From Alkalinema sp. CACIAM 70d (GTDB taxonomy: Bacteria; Cyanobacteriota; Cyanobacteriia; Leptolyngbyales; Leptolyngbyaceae), in contig MUGG01000005.1 in the NCBI GenBank assembly GCA_002148405.1, positions 1 through 64,000 on the forward strand: a stretch of 64,000 nucleotides of DNA, in the 5' to 3' direction. Position 1 is the first letter of the stretch. Each line of letters begins with the position of its first letter. The position numbers and the translations under genes were made by a program. Below, piece after piece: positions 1-9,059 of this stretch. Under the pieces are notes generated by a model. It made no database searches and was not told the DNA's origin. It saw only the letters and a program-made list of their open reading frames with translations.

Positions 1-321
1 AGTCCTAAATGATGGGATGGGAAGAAATCCCAAAAATTAAGACCACCCTTTTGCGCAGGACAAGTAGGGTGGCCCGATCGAATGTTAAAATCCGTGTCAG
101 ACCGCCTAGCTGCTCATTCCAGCTTGGGGTTTAGCTACCCTTTGTTGTGCCAGCAACGCTGGGTAGCGCCTTAATTTTTGGGGTCGTAGCTGAGCGATCG
201 GGACTTGACGCACACGGTTGCACTCAGCTATGAGAAACAAGCCTACGGAGAAAGGCTCCCTCTGTCAACCGTACAGAGACAGTTTGTAATATCGATCGGA
301 AAATGCCGCTCAGCCCGTCTT
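1..321. other. Left-edge non-coding stretch with three hairpins
   Basis: No convincing gene is visible here. Three inverted repeats can be read: TGGGAT/ATCCCA at 13-18 and 27-32, CCACCC/GGGTGG at 43-48 and 67-72, and GCTACCC/GGGTAGC at 134-140 and 161-167. The last has a nested GTTG/CAAC pair at 144-147 and 154-157 and is followed by a short T-rich tract at 171-179. The stretch could be the 3' part of a transcript from outside the window or a small RNA; I cannot assign it to a known RNA family. Confidence 0.3.
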
Positions 322-717
322 CTATTCCACCGCTTGCCCGATCGCGTATTGCTGCAATTGCTCCAGCGTCACCACCTGCAACGCTTTGATATGACAAGCC
401 TCCAACACGATCGGTGGAGCCACCCCCGCATCCAACGCCTCCTTCCAGCGCGACACACAAAGACACCACCGATCCCCCGGTCGCAATCCCGGAAACTCAT
501 AAAGCGGAAAGGGAGTGATCAGGTCATTACCCCGCGATCGGGAAAACTCTAAAAACGCCTGCGTCACCTGCGCACATACCGTATGGCTGCCATAATCCTG
601 CGCATCCGTTTGACAAAATCCATCCCGATAAAACCCCGTCTTGGGCGACGTGCAACAACACTGCAACTCCCCACCCAATACATTCCTAGGCCGACTGCTA
701 ATTGGTTGACTGGTCAT
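322..717 (-). CDS. DUF2237 family protein
   Basis: This is a 131-residue protein of the DUF2237 family, whose function is unknown. The family signature is clear: an NVLGG motif near residue 13, a Cys-rich stretch at residues 20-22, TGFYRDG near 27-33, a GSHTVCA block near 43-49, FSRSRGNDL near 58-66, and FPGLRPGDRWCLC near 74-86. Several conserved cysteines suggest metal or redox chemistry, but that is inference. It spans the whole family length and has no obvious operon partner; the Coq4-like gene lies upstream on the same strand about 177 bp away. Confidence 0.85.
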   Translation of the reverse strand: MTSQPISSRPRNVLGGELQCCCTSPKTGFYRDGFCQTDAQDYGSHTVCAQVTQAFLEFSRSRGNDLITPFPLYEFPGLRPGDRWCLCVSRWKEALDAGVAPPIVLEACHIKALQVVTLEQLQQYAIGQAVE

Positions 718-893
718 GGCACCCGTCTCCTAAATCACCACTTGAGTTTGTTGGATTTCTTGAACTCCGTTTAATTTTATCAACCCAACAAGCTCAATGC
801 CGTCAAAATTCGTAAACTATGAACTTTAACAACTATGAGCTTGAACCTAGCCTATTAGCAGATTAGCCAACTAGCCGACTGGTTAATGGTTGT

Positions 894-1556
894 TTATACC
901 GTAACACCGAGTTCCTCTCGCCATTGAGCTAACGGTTTTTCCCAGTGTTCTTCCCAGCGTTGGGCTAGAAATGGTTTTGCCCGTAATCCCAACTGATACC
1001 CCCGTGAAATTTGGGACAATAAGGTTTCTAGATCCCGAGGTGATTTAAATAACGTTTGCAAAAATGCCCCAGCGATTAATACCCCCGACAATGGTCGATG
1101 GGTTTGGGCTAATTCAAACGCTTTGATCCCTATTTCCCCCGCCACATCTATGGAAAATCCTGCCACCACATGCCAGATATCATGGGTTTGCCGCAACCGA
1201 AATAGTAGATAGGTCATATCATCCTTAATTTCCATTTTTCGATAGAAATCCGGATCAAAGCCAAACCCCGTAATGTAATTGGCGTAGGCTTTTCCCAGTG
1301 ACCCATCCGGACAAAGCATCAGCTTCGCCAAATCCGGCGTCGGCACAATGTAGCGATCGCGGACTAGCTGTGCAATTTCAGGAATAGACATCATTTTTTC
1401 CGTTGCCGCTTTCATGGCTTCGGTGTTGCACAATCCATCTTCTACGTCATAGACCGATTCCGTCTGACTGGGATCCCGCAATAGGGTTAAGACTGCCTTT
1501 AACGTTTGCAACGAATCTAAATTAAACCGCCGCAGTTCTTTAAAACTTCTCATCAT
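894..1556 (-). CDS. Coq4-like protein
   Basis: This 220-residue protein resembles Coq4. In ubiquinone-making organisms Coq4 belongs to the CoQ biosynthetic complex and has recently been linked to C1 oxidative decarboxylation of the ring. The diagnostic metal-site motif HDxxH-x11-E is present as H125, D126, H129 and E141. No signal peptide or membrane segment is visible. Cyanobacteria make plastoquinone and not ubiquinone, so the real substrate here is uncertain. ATG at 1556 is the natural start; a second ATG lies directly after it. Confidence 0.8.
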   Translation of the reverse strand: MMRSFKELRRFNLDSLQTLKAVLTLLRDPSQTESVYDVEDGLCNTEAMKAATEKMMSIPEIAQLVRDRYIVPTPDLAKLMLCPDGSLGKAYANYITGFGFDPDFYRKMEIKDDMTYLLFRLRQTHDIWHVVAGFSIDVAGEIGIKAFELAQTHRPLSGVLIAGAFLQTLFKSPRDLETLLSQISRGYQLGLRAKPFLAQRWEEHWEKPLAQWREELGVTV

Positions 1557-1697
1557 GAATTCCCTGATGAACGATCGAATCTCTTATTCATTCGCCGGAT
1601 CTTGGTTAAGACCCACCTACCGTTTAAGATAACGCCACTAGCATCAGGTTGAGAGTGCCACCCTAGACGGATATCCGTCTACCCAGATAATTTTTAC

Positions 1698-2045
1698 CTA
1701 TTTATTTTTCTTTTTGCTGTTACCTTTCTTGGCTTTGCCTTCCAGCTTGCCCTCAATCTTGGCATTGAAGCCGTACACTTCCCGCTTGCCAACGTAGGGA
1801 ACCAACGTGACTGCTTTCTCATCACCGGGCTCAAACCGCACCGCTGTTCCCGCTGGGATATCCAGTCGCATGCCGCGCACAGACTCCCGATCGAAGGACA
1901 ACGCAGCATTCACTTCGTAGAAATGGAAATGGGATCCAACTTGCACAGGTCGATCGCCCGTATTGGCCACCGTCACCGTCACCGTGGGGCGATCGGCGTT
2001 TAATTCAATCTCACCTTCAGCGGGAAAAATTTCACCAGGAATCAT
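1698..2045 (-). CDS. ureB: Urease subunit beta
   Basis: This is the beta subunit of the nickel enzyme urease, which hydrolyses urea to ammonia and carbamate. The 115-residue protein shows the usual start MIPGE, the GSHFHFYE block near residues 37-44, and a GKREVYGFN stretch near residues 85-93. The last 15 or so residues are Lys-rich and extend the standard domain. A GAGGT ribosome-binding site lies about 8 bp before ATG 2045. Neither ureA nor ureC is adjacent; dispersed urease genes are known in other cyanobacteria. Confidence 0.93.
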   Translation of the reverse strand: MIPGEIFPAEGEIELNADRPTVTVTVANTGDRPVQVGSHFHFYEVNAALSFDRESVRGMRLDIPAGTAVRFEPGDEKAVTLVPYVGKREVYGFNAKIEGKLEGKAKKGNSKKKNK

Positions 2046-2667
2046 AAAATATTACCTCGCAATCCTTTGAACGAATCCTTTGACTGAGTCCTGTGAATAA
2101 TCAATCTTGCAACGAATAGATGACCCTGTTAAATGACTGTTAAATGACGTTATCATTTACACGATTTATCCAATCAATCACAGACAGTCGAATCAGCCAC
2201 TTATAAACCACTTCTCGTAGACCACTCGTATAATGCAGCGCAACTCCTTCTGCGTCAATGGCTTTTAAGGGAATCGCTACGGATTGTAATTAGTCAGATT
2301 TAAAAATTTAGGATTATTTTCTCAAGGGAAGGACGTGTAGGTGTCGGAGTGAAACTCTGTACGCTAGGCATGGTAAGTACTTCAATCAGTTGATGCTAAC
2401 TTAGATCCTAATGTTGAATCCTAATGTTGAATCCTAATTGATTGCTTGATCCCAGTTTGCTTGCTGAAATGACCGACTGCAAAAAATGACGTTAGAACAA
2501 TTCAGGAATCAACCCAAAAGAATCGCTCCACAGGAGTCGAGTAAAAATAATGGAGTATAGCCATCATGCAGAATTATCGCGGAATCTGAGACTCCATTGC
2601 TCTACATGACGGCTCTATTCTCTAAAACGAATACCTTGTAAAACAGTGCTTATTTAACTCAAGAGAA
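2046..2667. other. Intergenic region between comB and ureB
   Basis: This 622-bp gap should hold the ureB promoter on the minus strand. I find no coding sequence or stable RNA in it. A 13-bp unit, atcctaatgttga, occurs twice in tandem at 2405-2430, with a partial third copy after it. Confidence 0.5.
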
Positions 2668-3456
2668 TTAAACTGGTTGGGCGGCGGATACAGCTGATCG
2701 GGTAGCCACTGCTGCATGGTTTACTTGACTAACGAGTACCCCTGTTTCCCGTTGAATCGGCAAAATATCTAAGCTATCCAGTTCAGAGCAATATTTCAAA
2801 TCTGCGTGGCACTCCAGCCGTAGCAGGCGTTGACCATGGCTCGCGAGGTGGAAAAGCCCCAATAAGTTATCCTTCCACTGCTGATAGAGTGCGACTGCAC
2901 CCACCAATTCATCATTACCCGCAATCTCTTCTAGTGTGCAGCCCAATTGTTCCATCACACCCACCGCGATCGCCCCTGCGCAAACGGTATCTTCCAGGGC
3001 AAAGGATCCTTCCCAGCCGGCCCCGACAATCCAGACGTTTTCTGGTTGAGTGTTCACCAAATGACGCACGATCGCATGGCGATTAATCAAGGCCGCCGCG
3101 AGTACTGTTGAACAGTCCTCAATCTTCTGGAGGGCACGGGTTCCGTTGGTGGTGCTGATGAAAAGACGCCGACCCTGCATTAATTGTGGTGTGCAGTCTA
3201 GGGGTGAATTGCCAAAATCACAGCCCTCCACCTTGCTGCCGCCCCGTTCTCCTGCACGCAGTCGCTTCGCGGGATCCCACTCAGCACTCACTTGCATCAA
3301 TCGATTGAGATCGCTAAAAACTTGTACAGCTTCTGCACCCACGCCTAGGGCTGTTGCGATCGTCGTTGTCGCTCTTAAAACATCGATCGCAATGGCACAG
3401 TCCGCTACACAAGGAGAAGGTGTCAGTTCGGGAGTATGGTAGACAAATAGCTTCAT
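2668..3456 (-). CDS. comB: 2-phosphosulfolactate phosphatase family protein (ComB-like)
   Basis: The 262-residue protein belongs to the ComB family. The archetype removes phosphate from 2-phosphosulfolactate in archaeal coenzyme M synthesis. The family blocks are visible: [11 protein letters not shown] near residues 22-32, GERGG near 68-72, GNSPLD near 82-87, STTNGTRAL near 101-109, and [17 protein letters not shown] near 145-161. Cyanobacteria do not make coenzyme M, so the substrate is probably another phosphoester. It is monocistronic, with about 300 bp to the next gene upstream. Confidence 0.85.
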   Translation of the reverse strand: MKLFVYHTPELTPSPCVADCAIAIDVLRATTTIATALGVGAEAVQVFSDLNRLMQVSAEWDPAKRLRAGERGGSKVEGCDFGNSPLDCTPQLMQGRRLFISTTNGTRALQKIEDCSTVLAAALINRHAIVRHLVNTQPENVWIVGAGWEGSFALEDTVCAGAIAVGVMEQLGCTLEEIAGNDELVGAVALYQQWKDNLLGLFHLASHGQRLLRLECHADLKYCSELDSLDILPIQRETGVLVSQVNHAAVATRSAVSAAQPV

Positions 3457-3754
3457 TAGTTTGAACGGGAGTTAGGATTGGTCGCTGTAGTGAGAGAGTT
3501 GCGTAACGAGAAATTGGACGAGGAGGGCCAATTTCCCTTCCAGAATAATGGAAGACTGCCTCAGTAGATCGATCTCTTATTCACTAGTATGCATTGAATT
3601 GAATCAATATTTGATTGTGCCATAGTAGATCTTGTTCGATGAACGTTGCCAGATATTATGCCTTTTTGGGGACTCTCTTAGGGCTTTCCTATGCACCTTT
3701 TATCAATTGCGTAAGGTCAAATTAGAGCAGAGAACGATGAAATAAGAGAATGGA

Positions 3755-4360
3755 CTAATCGGATCCGATTTTTAGGATGGACTCTAGGATAATTTGTTGA
3801 GATTCTGTGCAAATGCCCTGGAGGGGCTGATCCCAAGCATCACGGGGCAAGCGATCGCAATAGCCAAAGTCGAAGCAAATGCCAAGGGTCGGGATCGATC
3901 TCCACTCGGGCTGGCTAAATAGACGATCGTAAAAGCCACCGCCATAGCCTAATCGATAGCCTTGACGATCGATGCCTAAACAGGGCACGAGGATGAGATC
4001 GACTTCATGGGGTAATAATTGGGGTGTATCGTGGGACGGTTCTGTAATGCCAAAGCGACCTTGGACGAGGGCTTGTCCGGGCTGCCACGGATGCCAAACT
4101 AAGTGACGATCCTGACAACGGGGAAACCCAAATCGTCGAGGCTTAGGATGGCTGGTATTATCCAGCCAGAGCAGACTAAGGTCAGGTTCTTGACGCACTG
4201 AAAAAAAGGCCAATACTGTCTGGGCTGAGTGGAATTGGGCCGATCGTTGAATTTGCTGACAAATCTGCTGACTTTTTTGTTGCCAATGGATGGTTGTGAG
4301 TGCTTGCCGTTGTTGCAGCAACTGTTGCCGAAGAAGGACTTTAGTTAATTCTGTTTGCAT
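3755..4360 (-). CDS. 5-formyltetrahydrofolate cyclo-ligase
   Basis: This enzyme uses ATP to convert 5-formyl-THF to 5,10-methenyl-THF, returning stored folate to one-carbon metabolism. The 201-residue protein starts with a Gln/Leu-rich helical region and carries the family signature PCLGID followed by RLGYGGGFYDR near residues 126-147. It is full length and begins at ATG 4360, divergent from the ATP-grasp gene across about 80 bp, so the two promoters share that space. Confidence 0.92.
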   Translation of the reverse strand: MQTELTKVLLRQQLLQQRQALTTIHWQQKSQQICQQIQRSAQFHSAQTVLAFFSVRQEPDLSLLWLDNTSHPKPRRFGFPRCQDRHLVWHPWQPGQALVQGRFGITEPSHDTPQLLPHEVDLILVPCLGIDRQGYRLGYGGGFYDRLFSQPEWRSIPTLGICFDFGYCDRLPRDAWDQPLQGICTESQQIILESILKIGSD

Positions 4361-4443
4361 GTTCGAGAATCTCTAACAATTCACTTTACGATCGCCTGTT
4401 AAGACACCCAGTTGTTAAGATATCCGTGGAGAACTGTGCTGCC

Positions 4444-5997
4444 ATGATCGAATCGATCGCCTCCCCCATTCCATTTCAGGTGCTTCAGGCACAACTACGG
4501 GCAAGGTGGCGCAATGTCCAGGAATTTGACCACGAAGATGCGGATATTGTGGTGATTCCGTCCCTGAGTTTAGATCAGCGGGAACTGCTGAAAGTTGCCG
4601 GGTTTCACCACTACGAAGAACGATTGCTCTTTTCCTTAATTCGTCTGCGCAATCCCCGCACGCGGCTGATTTATATTACCTCCCAACCGCTCCATCCCAG
4701 CATTATTGACTATTACCTGCAATTGCTACCCGGCATTCCCTTTTCCCACGCCCGCGATCGCCTGTTATTGCTCTCTACCTACGATGGATCACTCAAGTCC
4801 CTTACGCAAAAAATTTTGGATCGGCCTCGGTTATTAGAGCGGATTCGCCAAGCGGTCAATAGCGATCGGGCCTATATGATTTGCTATAACGCCACGCACC
4901 TAGAGCAGGATTTGTCCGAAAAGTTGGGAATTCCTCTCTTTGCTTCCGATCCGGCCCTTTTGGAATGGGGTACCAAGAGTGGTAGCCGTGCCATTTTTGC
5001 AGAAAGTGGCATTGCTTTTCCGGATGGGACGCCTTTGGTTCATAGTGCCGCTGAATTGGCTGAGGCCGCAGCGGAGGTGTGGGGCCGTAATCCCGACTTG
5101 CAACGCTTGGTCGTGAAGTTGAATGAGGGGTTTTCAGGGGAAGGCAACGCAATTTTAGATTTGCGGGGTTTGGAGGCTCAGAGTCAACCCGATCGCGTGG
5201 CGCACATCCGCAACCAGTTACCCCATCTGCAATTTGAGGCGGCTGGAGAACAGTGGGACAATTACTGCCAGCAGATTGAGGAGCTGGGTGCGATCGCAGA
5301 GGTCTTTATTGAAGGCAAGGAAAAATTTTCGCCCAGTGTGCAAGCGCGGATTACCCCGGTGGGCAAAGTTGAGGTTCTTTCCACCCATGATCAAATTTTG
5401 GGTGGCCCGACTGGACAAATGTACCTCGGCTGTCGGTTTCCGGCGGATGCGGCCTATCGCTTGCAGTTGCAGGAAATGGGAGAGAAAGTGGGGCAGGCAT
5501 TGGCGCAGAAGGGGGCTTTGGAACGCTTTGGAGTGGATTTTGTCACGGTGCGTCAGGGGGATGAATGGAAAACTTGGGCGATCGAAATTAACTTACGCAA
5601 AGGCGGCACCACCCATCCGTTTATGACCCTCAAGTTCTTAACGAACGGCTCCTACGATGGTACGACCGGCTTATTCCAGAGTCGCCATCGCCAAGTGAAG
5701 TACTATATGGCAACGGATAATTTGCAAAGTCCGCAATATCGGGGACTCCTGCCCAACGATTTGATGGAGATTGTTGCCAATCATCAATTGCACTTTGATA
5801 CCAGCACAGAAACGGGGACGGTGTTCCATCTCATGGGCTGTCTGTCGGAGTTTGGCAAGTTGGGTGTGACCAGTATTGGCAATTCCCCACAGGAAGCAGA
5901 GGCAATCTATCGACGGGTGGTTCAGGTACTGGATCAGGAAACTTCTGTGGATCGAGCGCTCCACCAAGAACACTATTCAATGTATTGGAATCGCTGA
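4444..5997 (+). CDS. PGM1-related ATP-grasp peptide ligase
   Basis: This 517-residue protein resembles the peptide ligase PGM1 of pheganomycin synthesis and its cyanobacterial relatives. The order of domains is a pre-ATP-grasp region (to about residue 200, with VVIPSLSLDQ and the ERLLFSLIRLRNP block), a central ATP-grasp domain (VVKLNEGFSGEGNA, EVFIEG and AIEINLRKGGTTHP), and a C-terminal domain containing FHLMGCLSEFGKLG. ATG 4444 is preferred; an in-frame GTG at 4426 would add six residues. The acceptor and donor substrates are unknown. The stop codon lies in the first copy of a 16-bp tandem repeat. Confidence 0.75.
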   Translation: MIESIASPIPFQVLQAQLRARWRNVQEFDHEDADIVVIPSLSLDQRELLKVAGFHHYEERLLFSLIRLRNPRTRLIYITSQPLHPSIIDYYLQLLPGIPFSHARDRLLLLSTYDGSLKSLTQKILDRPRLLERIRQAVNSDRAYMICYNATHLEQDLSEKLGIPLFASDPALLEWGTKSGSRAIFAESGIAFPDGTPLVHSAAELAEAAAEVWGRNPDLQRLVVKLNEGFSGEGNAILDLRGLEAQSQPDRVAHIRNQLPHLQFEAAGEQWDNYCQQIEELGAIAEVFIEGKEKFSPSVQARITPVGKVEVLSTHDQILGGPTGQMYLGCRFPADAAYRLQLQEMGEKVGQALAQKGALERFGVDFVTVRQGDEWKTWAIEINLRKGGTTHPFMTLKFLTNGSYDGTTGLFQSRHRQVKYYMATDNLQSPQYRGLLPNDLMEIVANHQLHFDTSTETGTVFHLMGCLSEFGKLGVTSIGNSPQEAEAIYRRVVQVLDQETSVDRALHQEHYSMYWNR

Positions 5998-6029
5998 GTA
6001 TTGGAATTGCTGAGTATTGGAATCGCTGA
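5982..6029. repeat. 16-bp tandem repeat, three copies, across a stop codon
   Basis: The unit gtattggaatcgctga occurs at 5982-5997, 5998-6013 (one mismatch) and 6014-6029. The first copy encodes the last residues and the TGA stop of the ATP-grasp gene, so the 3' end of that gene has been duplicated in place. Confidence 0.95.
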
Positions 6030-6196
6030 GGGCCTTGAAACGCGATCGTGACTAGCGATTAAGCCAGTAGCCAAAAAAATCAACTTTGAGCGATCGCCTT
6101 GCATAAATCGATCGGGTCTTCCCTATCGAGAAGATGTCAGAGGTTAACCCCTCAACGCAATCTTCTAATAGACCCAAACATTCAAGGAAATTCACA

Positions 6197-6883
6197 ATGA
6201 AACTCGCTCAACTGACCTCCTCCCTCGTGATTGCTTCTACCTTGTTTGCTGCCTTCGTTCCCACTGCCAAAGCCGATGACCTCGCTAGCCAAATGGTGGG
6301 TAAAGTTCAATGCAGCACTGGGGATGTCGCTCTGGGAAATAACATTCAAAATAATGTAAACAAGAGCGATCGTACCTGGGATTTATCCAAGTCTGGCAAC
6401 AGCGCTTCTTCCAATAATTCCAACAGCAGCCAGTCGAGCAATTCCAGCAGCAAAGCTGGGGGTGGTGGCGGTTTCAGTATCTTTGGCATCGGGGCTAGTG
6501 GCAATGGTAGCTCCGCTGATAGCAAGTCTTCTAGCTCCAATCAATCCAGTGCCTCCAGCAGCAAGAGCGCCTTCAGCAACCTGAATAAAGGTACTTCTTC
6601 CTCTTTTAGCGATAAGAGTTCTTCCACCGTAGTAGTTGGCAAAGTCAGCAATTGTGATTCCAATAACGCTGCAATGGCTGATATGTTCAAATCGCAAAAA
6701 GCATCCGAAATGAATGCGGACAACAATCGAACCGATATTCAAATCAACAACACCAACAACGAAACTTCTCGGAAACGAATTGATGCAGAAGTTAATATGA
6801 ACCGTGACAACAACAAAACTCAAGTGGAAATGTTAGACATGCAACGTCGAGGCGGTCAAGTCCAAAACCTCATTAAGTGGTAA
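6197..6883 (+). CDS. Secreted Ser/Asn-rich low-complexity protein
   Basis: I do not recognise this 228-residue protein. It has a clear signal peptide (MKLAQLTSSLVIAS, with likely cleavage after AKA near residue 27). A long Ser/Asn/Gly-rich middle follows, with a run of five glycines. Two similar short modules flank the middle: VGKVQCSTGD and VGKVSNCDSNN, each with one of the only two cysteines. The C-terminal third is Asn- and Arg-rich. An upstream in-frame ATG at 6134 exists, but the signal peptide and an AAGGAA site support 6197. The protein is likely periplasmic or extracellular; the flexible middle may act as a linker. Confidence 0.75.
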   Translation: MKLAQLTSSLVIASTLFAAFVPTAKADDLASQMVGKVQCSTGDVALGNNIQNNVNKSDRTWDLSKSGNSASSNNSNSSQSSNSSSKAGGGGGFSIFGIGASGNGSSADSKSSSSNQSSASSSKSAFSNLNKGTSSSFSDKSSSTVVVGKVSNCDSNNAAMADMFKSQKASEMNADNNRTDIQINNTNNETSRKRIDAEVNMNRDNNKTQVEMLDMQRRGGQVQNLIKW

Positions 6884-7079
6884 GTGGAGTGGTCAAAGTG
6901 CCATTAGCCCGCTGAGTTCCTGAAACCTTTGTCAGTCTGTCGTTCCCGACCTTTGCTTCCCTCAGTGATCATCCAAACAAGTACCTATGTATTAATTGCT
7001 GCTTTGATAAGGCTATGTAGAACGTATTGATGCAGCAAGTCTAAGCAATTCTCACAGTATTTTCATCTTGCACAACAAG

Positions 7080-7105
7080 GGGACATCGAATCGATGTCCC
7101 TTTTT
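7080..7105 (+). terminator. Rho-independent terminator of the secreted Ser/Asn-rich protein gene
   Basis: GGGACATCG at 7080-7088 pairs with CGATGTCCC at 7092-7100 around a 3-base loop. Five T residues follow on the plus strand. Confidence 0.85.
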
Positions 7106-7169
7106 CTCAAGCAATAATTTTTGCTTGCCACGATCGGCTAACTAAACGCTTGGGCTTAAGTATTCAGCT

Positions 7170-7580
7170 TTAAGGATTAGCGGGCTTAAACTCGAGCGAC
7201 ACGCCATTCATACAGTACCGCTCACCCGTCGGCTTTGGCCCATCGGGAAACACATGGCCGAGGTGTCCTCCGCAACGGCTGCAATGGACTTCGACCCGCG
7301 TCATAAAAAACGATCGATCCACAGAAGTTTCGATCGCCCCTTCGATCGGGGCATAGAAGCTTGGCCAGCCCGTCCCACTGTTGAACTTGGTATCCGAAGT
7401 AAACAGGTCTTGCCCACAGCCAGAGCAAGCATAGGTACCGGGTTCATAATTTTTATCTAACGGACTGGTTCCTGCCCGCTCGGTGCCATGTTTACGGAGA
7501 ACCCGAAACTGCTCCGGCGTCAGAAGTTGCTGCCATTCCGCCTCAGTTTTTTGGACTTCAAACACTTTGTCAGTTGCCAT
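7170..7580 (-). CDS. msrB: Peptide-methionine (R)-S-oxide reductase MsrB
   Basis: MsrB reduces the R-epimer of methionine sulfoxide in proteins and so repairs oxidative damage. The 136-residue protein has the four zinc-binding cysteines C52, C55, C100 and C103, the GTGWPSF block near residues 69-75, and the catalytic cysteine C123 in RYCMNG. It lacks a signal peptide, so it is cytosolic. The gene lies downstream of the Ca2+/H+ antiporter on the same strand but is separated from it by a terminator, so it probably has its own promoter. Confidence 0.95.
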   Translation of the reverse strand: MATDKVFEVQKTEAEWQQLLTPEQFRVLRKHGTERAGTSPLDKNYEPGTYACSGCGQDLFTSDTKFNSGTGWPSFYAPIEGAIETSVDRSFFMTRVEVHCSRCGGHLGHVFPDGPKPTGERYCMNGVSLEFKPANP

Positions 7581-7602
7581 GGTGGATGTGCTCCGCCTAA
7601 CG

Positions 7603-7636
7603 CTAAAAAAGGAACAGAGCGATCGCCCTGTTCCTT
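7603..7636 (-). terminator. Rho-independent terminator of the Ca2+/H+ antiporter gene
   Basis: Read on the minus strand, AAGGAACAG at 7636-7628 pairs with CTGTTCCTT at 7617-7609 and a T tract follows. The 10-base loop contains a complete HIP1 octamer GCGATCGC at 7619-7626. Confidence 0.85.
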
Positions 7637-7707
7637 CGATTATGCAATGAATTTTAGGGAGTCGTCGGTTAGGCAGGCGCAGGATGAGCAGACTGCCCAG
7701 CCAATGA

Positions 7708-8826
7708 CTAGCCCATGCCCGGAACCACCGGATGGAAATAAAATGCCAAGCCTAAGACCGCATAGGCTGCCAGCAAGAGCGTCCCCTCTAGCCAGTTGGA
7801 TTTGCCATCGGAACTGATGGAATTCGTGATTAACACGGCTACCGCCACAGCCACCAGTTCAAAGGGGTTAAAGTTCAAATCCATGGGCTGCCCCAAGAAC
7901 CACCCTGCAATGACCAACACCGGAGCCACAAACAGCGCAATCTGCAAGCTGGATCCAACTGCTACGGAGAGCGACAGATCCATTTTGTCCTTCATGGCGA
8001 CGGTGACGGCGGTGGCGTGTTCTGCGGCGTTACCAATAATCGGCAGCAAGATCACCCCGGTAAACAATGCCGTTAGCCCCAGCATCGAAGTCGCTTCTTC
8101 CAGGCTATCCACCAGCAACTCCGACTCGATCGCAACGCCGATCGTGCAGCAGAACAAGACAAACGTCCAAAGCACCAGATTGGGTTTGTGGTCTTCTGTA
8201 TCTCCCCCAAGGCTGGCTTCGGCCATCTCGATCGCGTCCTCTTCCACCGTCGCTGCGTCGTACAGATACGTATGGGTTTTCATGGAGAATAACAGGGTCA
8301 ACCCATAAACCCCAATTAACACGATCGCCACGGCCACGGAGAGCTTTTGAATCGTGACCTCGTCAATTCCGGCAGACGTGTAGTTCACTGCCGTCGGCAG
8401 CAGCAAGGCAATCACCGCCAAGTTCATCGACGATGCATTGACCCGTGCCACCACAGGCTGGAATTCCTGTTCCTTATAGCGCAGCCCCCCGAGGAGCATG
8501 GACAGCCCCATGACCAGTAGAAGGTTGCCAATGATCGACCCGGTTAAACTCGCTTTTACCACGTCGATCAAGCCTGCATTGAGGGCAACGATCGCAATAA
8601 TCAGTTCCGTCGCGTTGCCAAAGGTGGCGTTCAATAGCCCCCCGAGGGTCGGCCCTGCGACCACCGCAATTTCCTCTGTCGCGGTTCCCATCCAAGCGGC
8701 CAGAGGAAGAATCGCTGCTCCCGCCGTCAAGAAGACCACTAACGAGCCCCAGTGGAGGAAATGAGCTGCGATCGAAATTGGAATAAAGGCTAGTAGCCCA
8801 AGAAAGACTAAATTTTTTAGTGACAT
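7708..8826 (-). CDS. cax: Calcium/proton exchanger (CaCA family)
   Basis: This 372-residue integral membrane protein is a cation/H+ exchanger of the CAX type that expels Ca2+ using the proton gradient. About eleven hydrophobic segments can be counted. The two inverted family repeats are shown by GNATELIIAIVALNAG near residues 70-85 and the matching GNAAEHATAV block near 265-274, each with the conserved acidic residue. An acidic hydrophilic loop with GDTEDHKP separates the halves. It is full length and starts at ATG 8826. Selectivity for Ca2+ over other cations is inferred from the family. Confidence 0.93.
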   Translation of the reverse strand: MSLKNLVFLGLLAFIPISIAAHFLHWGSLVVFLTAGAAILPLAAWMGTATEEIAVVAGPTLGGLLNATFGNATELIIAIVALNAGLIDVVKASLTGSIIGNLLLVMGLSMLLGGLRYKEQEFQPVVARVNASSMNLAVIALLLPTAVNYTSAGIDEVTIQKLSVAVAIVLIGVYGLTLLFSMKTHTYLYDAATVEEDAIEMAEASLGGDTEDHKPNLVLWTFVLFCCTIGVAIESELLVDSLEEATSMLGLTALFTGVILLPIIGNAAEHATAVTVAMKDKMDLSLSVAVGSSLQIALFVAPVLVIAGWFLGQPMDLNFNPFELVAVAVAVLITNSISSDGKSNWLEGTLLLAAYAVLGLAFYFHPVVPGMG

Positions 8827-8992
8827 CAGACTTCGCCAGGTGGATATGTGACGGGGTAATGGAAAAGGTGAATCGCCTTCGCTGTAGGAGGCAACTTAAG
8901 AATACCCATGGCGATCGGTTTTAGCATGGATTTTCCCAACAGGCACGGAGAATTGCGATAGGCTGAGACAATTAGGCTAAGGCAAGGGGGGC

Positions 8993-9035
8993 ACCTAGGG
9001 AATACCTAGGGGGTACCTAGGGGATACCTAAAATT
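8993..9035. repeat. 11-bp tandem repeat
   Basis: The unit acctagggnnt starts at 8993, 9004, 9015 and, degenerate, 9026. It lies between the divergent antiporter and DUF1611 genes. Confidence 0.9.
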
Positions 9036-9059
9036 CCCTCCTGAAATGGCCCTTACACT

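Noticed and set aside
6383..6823. Minus-strand frame opposite the Ser/Asn-rich gene
   Set aside because: The plus strand has a signal peptide, ribosome-binding site and terminator; the minus frame is a by-product of repeated codons.
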